The notes beneath the pieces are model-generated. The model did no database searches, was not told the origin of the DNA, and was given only the letters and a program-made list of their open reading frames with translations. A DNA stretch of 64,000 nt. Origin: Dermatemys mawii (Eukaryota > Chordata > Testudines > Dermatemydidae). Shown piece after piece: positions 23,001-35,000 of the stretch; position 1 is the stretch's first letter; every line of letters begins with the position of its first letter. The position numbers were made by a program, and so were the translations under genes. The DNA is taken from assembly GCA_007922305.1 (NCBI GenBank), contig ML677341.1, positions 70,494,421 through 70,558,420 of the forward strand, given 5' to 3'.

Positions 23001-26000
23001 TTAGACTGGGCTAAGGGAGGCTCTAACTTACACTGGCTGGAGCAGCAGTCTTGCAGGGATTGCTTTGCTGGCCGAAGATGGGATAGAGTGCTGTCTGCGC
23101 CACCCTGCCCCTGCTGCAGCTATAATTAGGAACTTGTGTCTGTGGCATGTTCCCATTTAGTGACTTTTGGCTTCTCTGGAAGTGGTGTGGGGACATCTCA
23201 CACGCTGCCTCCACGTGGTCTGTGATTTGATTTTGCCCGACAGATGCAGAGCCCATGGATGTTGTGGAAGCGGCAGAGAACGAAGCCATGGAATTGGAGC
23301 AGAGTGAGGGGGAGGAGGAGGCTGAGGGAGAGAAGAGCAAGAACCTTCCTGAGGACAGTGAGAAGCATGAACAGGCAGGCACCAGAGAATCTGAGGAGCC
23401 CCAGAAAGCCACAATATCCGTTTCTTCCCTTCCCAGAAATAAGAAGGAGCTGGAGTGTCTGATTGAACACATTCAAGGAACAGTAACGGGCAGCATCTTG
23501 CCCAAATTACAGCGGTGTCTTGCCGCAAAGGTGCGTGTTCAGCATTGAAAAGATGGTTTGTAAATGTACATGTGCAGGTGCCAAGAGCCAGGCTGAAGGG
23601 TACCAGCCAGAGAACAGGTACGGCATGTGCAGGAGAATTGCAAATTGCCCGGGCTCATTACTTCAACCCTGATCTGGAGAGAGGCCACCTTGAAGCATGA
23701 GAGAGTGTTCACTTTCCTTTGCATGTCATTGGGATTGCTGACAAGCCCTCCAGTTCTCCTTGGTTGTGACATATTCACCTGCCTGCTAGCTATGGGTTTG
23801 GAACCACTTAGTTCATGCAGGCCTCTCACCGGCCCTCAGCTGATTATAAACACCCAGTTGAGTTTCAGATGCAGAAAAAAGATGGTCCGGTGTTTAGGGT
23901 GTTTGCCAGAGACCTGGGTTCAGTTCTCTGCTCCACCAGACTTCTAGTATGGCCTTGGCATTGTCACTTAGTTTCTCAGTGCCTCAGTTCTGGAAAATGG
24001 GGATTCCCTGCTTCCCGGGGGTGTTTGGAGGATCAGTGTACTGTGAGGTGCATGGGAAAAGGCACCCTATAGGATCCTAAGACAGATGGGTTTAGCTCAG
24101 TGGTTCTCAACCGCTGCCCACGGGCTGCATGTGACTCAGTAGCACACAGCAGGGCCGCAGGCATGTGCTAAAAGGCCACTGGGCCCACAAGGCTGAGGTC
24201 TGGGCTACCAAGCTGCCCCGCCAGCACAGCGGAGTCTGGAGTCACCAGGGCTGCCCTGCCCTTCCTGTCTTCCATGGTGGGATCTGGGGCCTCCCTCCCC
24301 CACACAGCTGGGTTCAGGGCTGCCTTGCCTTGCTACACGGTGGGGTCCAGGGCTGCCCTGCCTATCTGTCTGTATCACCATTGGCCTCACTCTGTGGAGG
24401 GGTCTCCTCTCTGGGCAGGGGCAGGCCCTGGGCATAGGGGCGGAGTGGGATAGGGGCCCTCATTGGTTCTCAACCTGCAGCCCAAGTAACACACTGTGGC
24501 CCACAAGGACAATTAGGGTGAGAACCACTGGTTTAGGTAAGCACTACGTTCTCCGGAAAAAACAGTCGTAAAGTTTAACTCTGAAGTCTACAGTTGAAGT
24601 TCTCTAGTGTGTACATGTACAGCGCTCGCTCTCCAGGTGCAGATTCTCCCTATTTCCCTACTGTCCCACTCTGCTGCATTTGGGAACAGATGCAGCCCAG
24701 GAGCTAGGGATTCTTCCCAGCGGGAACACCGGGAAAGGAGTGCAAGTTCATTCAAATGCACTGAGTCAGTCTGTGAGGGAAATGCCACTCTAGGCAGTGT
24801 GTCACTGTAACAGAGTCCCCTGTAACCGCTTCCACAGGACGTAGTCTATGAAGTGCTCTGGGTCCGTCAGGATGGATAAAGTGTTAGGCACATAGACAGT
24901 AATGTTTGTTAAAAGGTAGTTACTGGGCTCTCTTTAAAATGCAGACAGCTGGCCGAGCATGTCAGCCTGCTCCTCCTGGGGTTAAGAACTGGGTTCTTGA
25001 AAAAGTTTTTCATTCGCATCACCAGCGTAGTGTTAAAGGGATTTGTGCCTGACCCGTATTCCAGGTGAAAAGAGATGAGGAGCACAAGCTTGTGAAATCC
25101 AAGGCTGTGAACGATGAAGAGGTGGTTCGGGTGCCATTAGCGTTTGCCATGGTCAAGGTGATGCAGTGTCTCCCACAAGAGGTCATGGAAGATAACCTGC
25201 CAAGGTACGGGGGAGAGAGTCGTTCCTCAAATGCCAGTTATTGCACTAAAAGATTAAGGGCCAGATTTTTAAAACCTACATTTTAGCATCTGGCTCACGA
25301 GAGCTTGGAGAAAAAAGGCCCTTAAAACACCTTACAATTTTTTACAAACATATTTTCACAATATCTTTGAGTTTAATGTTGATGCCCTTTTGCCCTTAAC
25401 TTTTTCCCTGTATAGGGCTCAGCTAAGGTGAAAGGTGCTTGATAAATCTAAGCAGTAATCAGAACTGCAGGGTGAAGCGCTAAGAGGTGACAGAACTGGG
25501 TTTAGAAACTGAACTCTTTGTCCTGTAATGTAACCACCTTTCCTCTCTACAATAGCACCATCTGAGGATGATACATTTGTGTATGATACACACTTAAGGC
25601 CATATATGTAAACAAGAGGGCCTCAGTGCATGGTTTTGATGGTAGCTCAACTATTCCCTATGTAAAGCTGTCAGAGAAAATCCATGAAATTGCCCTGGAA
25701 AGCAGCCAGGGCAGTTACTGTGGTGTTTGGTGCTGTGCTGAGCTGTTGATCTCTGGTTCCAGCATTCTTCTGAAAGTCTGCTCGCTTCTGAGGAACCGGG
25801 CGCAGGAAATCCGGGACATCGCACGGAACACCCTCACCAAAATCATGGAGGCTTTGGGAGCACGATACCTGCAGTACGTCTTGAGAGAAATGCAGTCGAT
25901 TCTCGTCCATGGCTACCAGGTAATCCCATGGTTCTTCCGCTTGTTGTCTGTAGTTTTTTATAATTAAGAACATAAGAACGGCCATACTGGGTCTGACCAC

Positions 26001-29000
26001 AGTCCATCTAGCCCAGTATCCTGTCTTCACACAGTGGCCAATGCCCCAGAGGGAATGAACAGAACAGATAATAATCAAGTGAGCCATCCCCTGTTGCCCA
26101 TTCCCAATTTCTGGCAAACAGTGGCTGGGGATGCTTCAGAGCATGGTTTTGCTGGGAGTAGACTTCAATGGGAGATTTGAACTAATATTTACTTTGCTTT
26201 GTGCTGCAGAAAAATAACTTAGGCCTTGTCTACACTGTGGGTGAGGAAGTGGAGGGCGAGCTAAGCTGGTTTAAGTTATGCAACTTCAGCTTCAAAAATA
26301 TTTTAGCTGAAGTCGACCTACTTAGAGCTACTTACTGCGGTGTCTTCACTGTGATAGGTCGGCTGCTGACTCTCTGTGGAGTGGTGGAGAACTAGAGTCA
26401 ACGGGAGAGTGCTCGGCAGTCGATTTATTGCATCGTCACTAGACACTTGCCCGAGGTCACATAGTGAGTTTGTGACAGAGCTGGGAATAGAAAACAATCT
26501 CCTGAGTCCCATCCAGTGCCTTCCTCACAAGGTCATTGTTCCTCTCACTGTAACCATAACAGGAATGGCTTTTCAGATGAGCTGTCCCAGTGGGGAGATA
26601 TTCGCTTTCTGCTGCTGGGCTCTGGCAGATGAAAAGTGCTGGTCTTAGCTAAGAGCTCTGTCTCTATCACCCATCTGCCCAGACCAGTGCTGGTGTGGTT
26701 CTGGACAGGGTTGTGTACCATTCTAGCTGTCTGAAAGCGGTGTTGGCCAACCAGGTATCTTGCGATATGCTGAATTAGTTAAAAATGACAAATTTTGAAA
26801 GAAGTCTCATTTTGAATTGAGTTTTGGGAGTGTGGGTAAATCCTTTCCAGCTGTAGGTTTTTGGACAGTTCGCAGTAGTTTTCCTGTTGGGAGTATTTGA
26901 TTATGTTGTTTGAAAAATGTGAGAGCTCTGCTGAGGGAATCCTCAAGTCTGATTATTTCCAATGGGAACGGTAAATGTAATGCTGTTGATTTGTCTCTAG
27001 GTCCATGTGCTGACGTTCACTGTGCACCTGTTACTGAAAGGCCTGACCAGCAGGCTTAGCGCTGGCGATTTGGACACCTGCTTAGACATTATGATTGAGG
27101 TAGGAGTTAGCTGAAATGGAAGGCAAGACAATTGTCAAATGCCAAGGGAATGTGCTTGAATAAAGAGACGTGTTGCAAGAGATGACACTGGCAACCCCAG
27201 CCTTCTTCAGCGGGTTCTTTGACTTCAATATACGTTGATTGTGTACTACAAAAATCCTGCCCAAATAATTGGCTAATTATTGGCTATAATTGGGGGAGAG
27301 GGGAGCTAACTCTTCACGCATAGCTTGTGCTCTTCTACTGCAGAATCTGCTAGTGATTCTGCTGTTCTCATTCATTTCTCTCAAATGCATTTCCAAAGAT
27401 TTTCAATCAGGAGCTGTTTGGGGATGTGGCTGAGGAAAAGGAAGTAAAGGGGATAGTCTCCAAGGTCATGGAAGCTCGCAGAAGCAAGAGTTACGATTCT
27501 TATGAAATTCTTGGCAAGTACGTAGGGAAGGACCAAGTGACAAAGCTCATTCTTCCATTGAAAGAGGTAAGCACATCCAGCAGAGCTCTTGGTAGGAGCC
27601 CAACCTTTAACACTCAACGAAATCAAATGGGCTGTGTGAAAGGATCTATAGCAAGAGATAACTTACGTCTTCTTCTCCCCGCCCCATGTAAAGAAAGTAT
27701 CTACAGTACAGACCCGTTTACGCGTGAATCCACTTAATGTGTGGTAGTGCCATGCCTCCTAGTGTTACCTATTTAACATGTGAGACTCGGAAACACATGG
27801 TACAGGAACTGACTTAGAAATCAACAGGAAGTGCGGAGCGGAAATATGTTGTAAGCCTACTGGCGTTTCCTCTTCCTAATACTGTACAGTATAATGACAA
27901 AGGGCAAGTATCAACATTCCTACACTGTAGAAGAAAAGCTAGCTGCAATAGATTGAGTAAATAGCGGAGAAACCCAGGCCAAAGTTTCAAAAGATATTGT
28001 GATTGCCGAATTTACTCTCTGTGGATAGCTAAAAAACTAATCTAAACTGAATGGTTTTGTACAAAATATCGATTCTGCCATGGGGCTTAAGCAAGAATGT
28101 GTGTGTTATTCAGCAAAACCCACAACAGATAAAGCCATGCACATTTGGTTTGCTCAAGAAAGGCTGAAAAGAATGCCGCTAAGTGGGTCAATTCTCCAAG
28201 CCCAAGCGACAAAATTTGGAAATGTAATGGGGGATGAATCATTCCAAGCTAGCAAGGGGTTTATAAGTCATTTTAAAAAGCGTCATGGCATAGCGCAGGT
28301 ATTGATTTCTGGAGAAAGCCAATCAGCCGATGAATCGGCCGCGAACGCGTTTCCCGACGAGTTAAAGTCTATTTTACAAAATGAAGAATACCACGAAGGA
28401 CAACTTTATAATTGTGATGAAACATCTTTATTTGCAAAACTGCTACCTGATAAGACTTTAGCCTATAATTACGAGACACAGAAAACAGATGGATTTAAAA
28501 AGATAAGATTGTTACTCTTCTTTTGTGTACTAATAAGACGGGCAGCCATAAGCTTGTCTCTCTTCTCACTGGCCACTTTCATAACTCTTGCTGCTTTAAT
28601 CACCTCAGTAGAGCCAAACTGCCAGTAATATATGCTAACAGCAAAAATGCTTGGCTGATGAGACACATTTTTGACAACTGGTTCCACAACAGCTTTGTTC
28701 CAGCTATTTGTAAGCATCTGTGGTCGAAAAAACTTGAAATCAAAGCACTTTTGGTACTTGACAATTGTCCAGCCCATCTTCTAGCAGCCAAATCACTGGT
28801 GGTATTGAGTGATAGAAAAATTCGAGTGCTATACCTACCATTCAACACAACATCAATAATTTCAACCTTTAGACCAGGGCATTATTCAGAATTTTAAAAA
28901 CAATTATCAATGGAAGCCAATTTCAGCGATCGTCTCATGCACGTCTTCAGGCATTTCCGAATTCCTTAAACAGTTAAACATGAAGGAAATTATTTATTTA

Positions 29001-32000
29001 GTTAAAAAAGCTTGGGATGGAGTAAAACAAAAGTCCATTGAAAACTCCTAGATGAAGGCTCTTGGTGATGCCTTTTCTGTCAAAGACGGCTCAGACTTGG
29101 AAAACTCCAGCAGTGGCACTGATTCAGAGCCAGACTTTGAAGGGTTTTCGGAAGAAGGTGTCCTACAAACACGCACTCAGACAAAAGAGGATAAAGGTAA
29201 ACTTCTCTTTCAAATGATAAAAGATTTTTGTTTGGATACATTGCCGGAAATCATTACTGAGTGGCTGGAGATGGATGAAGATTGCCCAACTTCAGAATTT
29301 CTGTCCGAGGAAGAAATATTAATGGGCTGCGAGGTTACATCGGACCGCGAAAGTGATGGCGAGAATTATAACAACGACGAGGATGTCTTTGAAAAGGTCA
29401 AAATTTTGCCCACAGAAGCCCTGAGTGATATAGAAACGATTGTAAGATTTATGGAGGAGCAACATGCAGAAACTATCGAAATCATTCATCTGCGGCAAAT
29501 GACAGACTTCATAAGAGAGAAAAAAATGCGAGCCAGAAAGAGCGGCATTTTTTTCTAAGTGAATCATAGATACTTTTTAGAGCCAAGGACTATATATCAT
29601 TGTGGACTCTTGGTACATGTAATACTGTATATAGTCTGTTCTAAATTGTTTTTGATTTGATTATGTATAGATATCTTAAGATATTTCAGCATGGCCCTCT
29701 TAACCTGCGGTACGTTAACACACAGTTGTGATGGCTTGACTCTCGACGTGTGTGTAAACGGGTCTGTACTGTACTCAGGGTGTTTTCTGTTCCACCTCTC
29801 AGATGTGATTTGCCTCTGATTACATTATTTATACCAGACCTCATAAAGGCCCCGATCCTGCAAGCTATTCTTCCTGGGTGGGAGGCAGTGTATGCATGGA
29901 ACCCTGCTGAAGTCAGGGACTCCAGACATGGGGAAACATCCACCCACGTGGCACCCTAGTGAACTTGAGTGGGGCTCTCCATATGAGTGGGTCTCTGCCC
30001 ATGTCTTACGTGGGCAGGAATGGAGTCCCATACACTCATAAGCTCTGGGGCTCCTCTACTTTTAGCCCCTTCATTTACTTATGAATGTGGAGGTGGTGGG
30101 GAGAATGTGAAGGGACTTCTCTGTCCTGGTGAGGTGGGTGGGCAGTACGATTTTGCTTGTGCTGGAGGCAATTTGGATTGGTCATTCTTGTAACTTCCTC
30201 CTGCTGCCCACGGAGAGCTGCCCTGCTGTGTTACAGCATAACGTGTCTCTTGTGCTGTCTAGATTTTAGAGAGCACCATGAGCCTGAAAATGTCCCGCAA
30301 GGTGCACGAAACGTTACGTCGCATCATGTCAGGGTTGATCCTAAATCCGGAAATGAGTGCAGAATCCATTCTCGTGCTCAGCCACGGCCTGATCAGCGAA
30401 AATCTGCCCCTGCTAACGGAAAAAGCCAAGTAAGTTACAGAGAATGATGCAGTCCATCTGCTGTTCATCAGTCTGCTGGCTGAGAGTCCTGATTTCTTGA
30501 GATTCTGCTCTTGGAGTGATTCTATGAAATCTGGGGAAACTGCAGTGGGTGATGCTGAGAAGTGAATTGTCAGAATGGAGGAGAGAGGTCTCCCATGTTT
30601 AAGAAAGATTAATTCAGTTGGAACAAGTGCGGAAAAGGGCTTCTAGGATGACTGGAGGAATGGAAAACCTACCTTCTGAGAAGAGACTCAAAGAGCTTGT
30701 CTTGTTTAGCCTAACCAAACAAAGGCTGACGGGAGATGTGATTGTTCTCTATAAATACATCAGAAGGATAAATACCAGAGAGGGAGAGGAGTTGCTTAAG
30801 ATAAGCACCAATGTGGACACAAAAATAAATGGCTATAAACTGGCCGTCAACAAGTTTATGCTGGAAATTAGACAAAGGTTTCTAACCACCAAAGCAGTAA
30901 AGTTCTGGAACAGCCTTCCAGTGGGAGCAGTGGGGTGCAAAAAACCTAACTGGCTTCAAGACTGAACTTGATAAGTTTATGGAGGGTATGGATGATGAGA
31001 CTGCCTAGAATGGCATGTAGCTGGTCTATGACATGCAGCCGCAAATCTCCAGCAGCCAGATGTAGGACACTAGCTGGAGATGGCTCTGAGTTATTACAGA
31101 GAATTCTTTCCCAAGTATGTGCCTTGTGGGTCTTGCCCACATGCTCAGGGTCTAACTGATGACCAGATTTGGGTTTGGGAAGGATTTTTCCTCCAGTTAG
31201 GATTGGCAGAGACTCTGGGGCTTTTTCGCCTTCCTCTGCGGCATGGGGCAGAGGTCACTTGCAGGTTTAAACTAGTGTAAATGGTGGATTCTCTGTAACT
31301 TGAAGCCTTCAGACCATGAGTTGAGGACTTCATTAACTCAGACAGAGGTCAGGGGTCTGTTACAGGAGTGGATGAGGTTCTGTGGCCTGCAACTTGCAGG
31401 AGGTCAGGCTCAATTATCACTATGATCCCTTCTGGTCTTAAAGTCTGAGTTTCCCAAAACACATTAGGGTTTCTTCCTCACGCTCTTCACAGCCTTGAAT
31501 TTACTCTTCATCCCTGGTTTGGACAGATTATACTGAGCCTCGGAAAGCAGGGCTGCCAGGGTTAGAAGATGGTAGAAGCAGGACTCTCTCAGGAGTCTGT
31601 ACTTCTATCCTGTGGATTGCTCCCCTGTTTGATTTTGGTGGCTTAAGTTTTTGTTCCAAGTGTTTTAGTTTTCTTGTTTTAGCTAGAAATTTCTCCGAAA
31701 CAGGGAAGGGCCGTTTATAAGTGAGATAAAAGCTGCGTTATTGTGGATCAGGTTTGGAAATTGAAATGCCTTCCAATTTGGAGTTTTTGAAAAGAAATTT
31801 TAAATTTGCATTGCACTAGCTCTTGGGTTTTGTCTGTTTAGGAGGGTTTTTACCAATGATAGACTTAAATGTCAGAAAACAGTAGAAATGTTATATGAAG
31901 CAAAACACACTTGTTAGTCCTCACAGAAGTAAGAATACTCTTCCGTTTATTCCGTTGACTCTTTCACTGCCAGGACCTGACTGTGCTCAGTGCAGTCTCT

Positions 32001-35000
32001 CTCCACTGCCAACAGTGAGTCTCCAATGACATCAAAGTCTAACTGTACCTTTCACCCCATGATAATTTGCAGAACGAAAGCCCCGGCTCCTCCAGATCCT
32101 CGTTTGCAACCAGAAAGCTGCCTGTTACTGCCACCAGTCCCAGCTCGAGGCGGGCAGAAAGCACTTGTTAGCAGCAAGACTAACATGCATATCTTGGTCG
32201 ACTCAGGACTTAGGGTAAGGGTCTCCCCAGATGTGAAATAAGAGTTGTTGGTCAGTTGTTCTGCTTTCTGTAACAAAAAAATTCCCTCTGTCTCTGTCTG
32301 GTATTAATGACAATCCCTGGGGGTTTGGTTCCCATAGTAACCAGCGTGGGGCTTCTAGGGTGCTGCTAAGAGCACTTCATTTGTTAAAGACTTAATGTGC
32401 TGTTTTATGGTTTCCACTGTGTCCTGAAATAGTGTTTTGGAATTTTTTAAATCCCTTTGACTTACATGATGATATTCTCATCCTCGCTTTGTGACTAATG
32501 AAAAATGTGTTTTCAACACTGTAGCTACTGCACATGAGCCTGAAGAGATCCAAAATAAATTCCTCAGATGAGCACGTTTTAGAAATGTTGGATCCTTTTG
32601 TTCAGCTGCTTATAGATTGCCTGCGATCCACAGAAGTTAAGGTAGGGTGGGAGTCTAAGCTCAATATACACTTGCCTCTTCTACCCACCTCCATTTCAGA
32701 ATACAAGCTAACCATGGATTCCAAAGACTTCCCTACGTTGTCCTGGAACTATGAAGCACAGTTTTCAAACCTGATTTCTTTAGGGGATATGATACCTTGG
32801 GAGGTTTGTAATCCAGGGGATACTGAATGTTTTGCCTCTGAATCGCTGGTTGAAACATGGCCAAAGTCAGCAGCGGGCGGTTCTTACCATGCAGCTGCTG
32901 CTAGACATCTGCGAGATTCATGGCTGCTTTTGATCTGGTTCTAGCAATTGTCACTGTCGCCATCATCACTAGCCTCCTTGTTGGGAATCTCAGCAGAGGC
33001 CAAGGATCGAACGGGCCTAGAAATAGGTCCTAGAGGTCAGAGTTGAAGGGCAATGCAGGGAGCTGACCCGGTCTCTGCACGCCTCGTGCTGTGGCTGTTC
33101 TGCAGATCGGGCTGTCCGGGTGTGGTGGTGTTAACATGACACCTTTGCAACCATAGTTCACTTGCAGTAATAATTAAAAGGGAAACCCAAAATTTTTCTT
33201 CCCCCTGTTGAGAGAAGGTAACAAGAGCCTGTGAAACTTTCATTCATTTCCTTCTCTTCCCCCTCCTCCTCTTTGTTCCTGTTCACATTGTAGAAACAAC
33301 CAAGAGCAGAACCTGCTCTTGCTGCTGCTGCACTGGTGCTGTTTTGCCTGTGGGACAATCGCACTCAGTACTCAGCCTCCCAAAGTTTCCTTGTGCTGCC
33401 TTGGGCCCACCCTAATTGGCTAAACTTGGGGTTCTTTGGGCTTCCCTAGTTCCTTAGCTTGATTTCTCCCCTCTCACCACCACCCACCCTGCTCCCTTTG
33501 CCCGGCATAGGTATAAAATCCTGGATTCCCATTTGCCAATGGATCAACCTGAATCCCTTTCCTTCGCCCTGATGCACTGCTCGCTGTGTCATGTAGTCTG
33601 ACAAAACCTTATGCGGTGATTCAGAACTGGCTTCATCTTGCTACGGGCTGGGCATGCCTATCCCCCTGCATCCATGAGATTGGAGGGCACTCAGCACCTC
33701 TCCCAGGATCAGGCCCATTAAGACATTTAAAGCTTCAATAGCAGAATGGTCTCTTAGCAAAGTACCAAGGCAGGTTCTAAGCAAGGTGAGAGCCATGAGG
33801 ATCTCGCGTGTACGCCAACGTGCAGGGCAGACATCAGGTTAATTGATGCCTTCTCGCCAGTCACCGGACAGTCCAGCAGTACTGTATCCGAGTGAGCAAA
33901 GTGGCCAAATAAACTCCTCCCTCTGCAGATTTTAGTGTGTTCAAGGAATGCGGAGTCTGACCTGGCCACTCTTTTCACCACAACAGAAGACACCTGAGGC
34001 GCTGGCTCTGGTGGCTCAACTAATTTGCCAACAAACACTGGGGCCAAGATTTTCATGTGACTCGTGATTTTTGGGAGGCAAAAATGAGACTCCTTAACGG
34101 AGCCTGGTTTTCAGAAAATGCTGAGCCTCCACCCTCTGAAAATCAGAGCCTTTGAGGGGTCTCAGGCTAGGCACCAGAAATCAGTAGCCATGTCTGAAAA
34201 TCTTGGCCATAGACTTTGGGGTGTGCTGTGTATTGCCTATCCCGTCAGGTTGACTAGCCATTTCTGTTTCACGGAAGAGGTTTGGGAGAGTTTAACTTGC
34301 CTGTTAATTCCAGCTTCCAGCTGTAGATAGTCCCCCGAGCCTGCTAGTAATTATAGACTGGGGAGGACGGGAACGCTCTTTAAATCCTGTTAATCCCACG
34401 TGCTGTTCTTCGGCTCCTGTTCCCAGGTGATCACCGGCGCCCTGCAGTCTTTGATTTGGATTTTAAAGTTCCCTTTGCCTTCTATTGAAAAGAACATGGA
34501 GCAACTAACCAAGCAGCTTTTCCTGCTGCTGAAGGACTTTGCCAAGCCAGGAGCAGCCAAGGGCCAGAACTTCCATTTGGTGGTGAACTGTTTCAAAGTA
34601 AGCGGGGCCAAATAAAACCATTCATAGGCCACCTGTGGGGGAGAAAGGGTTGAATCCTCCCCCCTCCTCCCAGTAGCCAGCCTGGGCGGGGAGTAGAAGC
34701 AGCGGGGCCAGAGCCTTTTCCAGCCACGCTGCCCGGCCTTCTCCCCCGCCATGCTCAGAGTGCCCAGAAACCGAGCTGCTGCTGCCACCCCTCCCCAGCA
34801 AAGCTCTTGCTGCTGCACACAGAGCATAGCGGGTGGGCTCCAGGTAGGGTGACCAGATGTCCTGATTTTATAGGGACAGTCCCAATTTTTGGGTCTTTTT
34901 CTTCTATAGGGTCCTATTACCTCCCACCCCCTGTCCTGATTTTTCACATTTGCAGTCTGGTCACCCTAGCTCCAGGTCGCTCAGCTGCTGTCCCGAAGCC

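Larger units (their letters stand above)
27704..29771 (+). mobile_element. Tigger/pogo DNA transposon, full length but inactivated
   Basis: Terminal inverted repeats of 18 bp are perfect: cagtacagacccgtttac at 27704-27721 and its complement at 29754-29771. TA dinucleotides flank both ends (27702-27703, 29772-29773), the mariner-superfamily signature. It sits in sense orientation in the UTP20 intron between w18 and w19. Inside, a pogo-type transposase reading frame is broken by stops and frameshifts. Confidence 0.9.

Noticed and set aside
32525..32944. Extension of exon w21 for another 100 codons
   Set aside because: The conserved sequence stops at STEVK and continues in w22 in phase; the extension is intronic.
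34390..34947. 185-codon - strand ORF
   Set aside because: Antisense shadow of UTP20 exon w22 plus part of the MITE at 34845.
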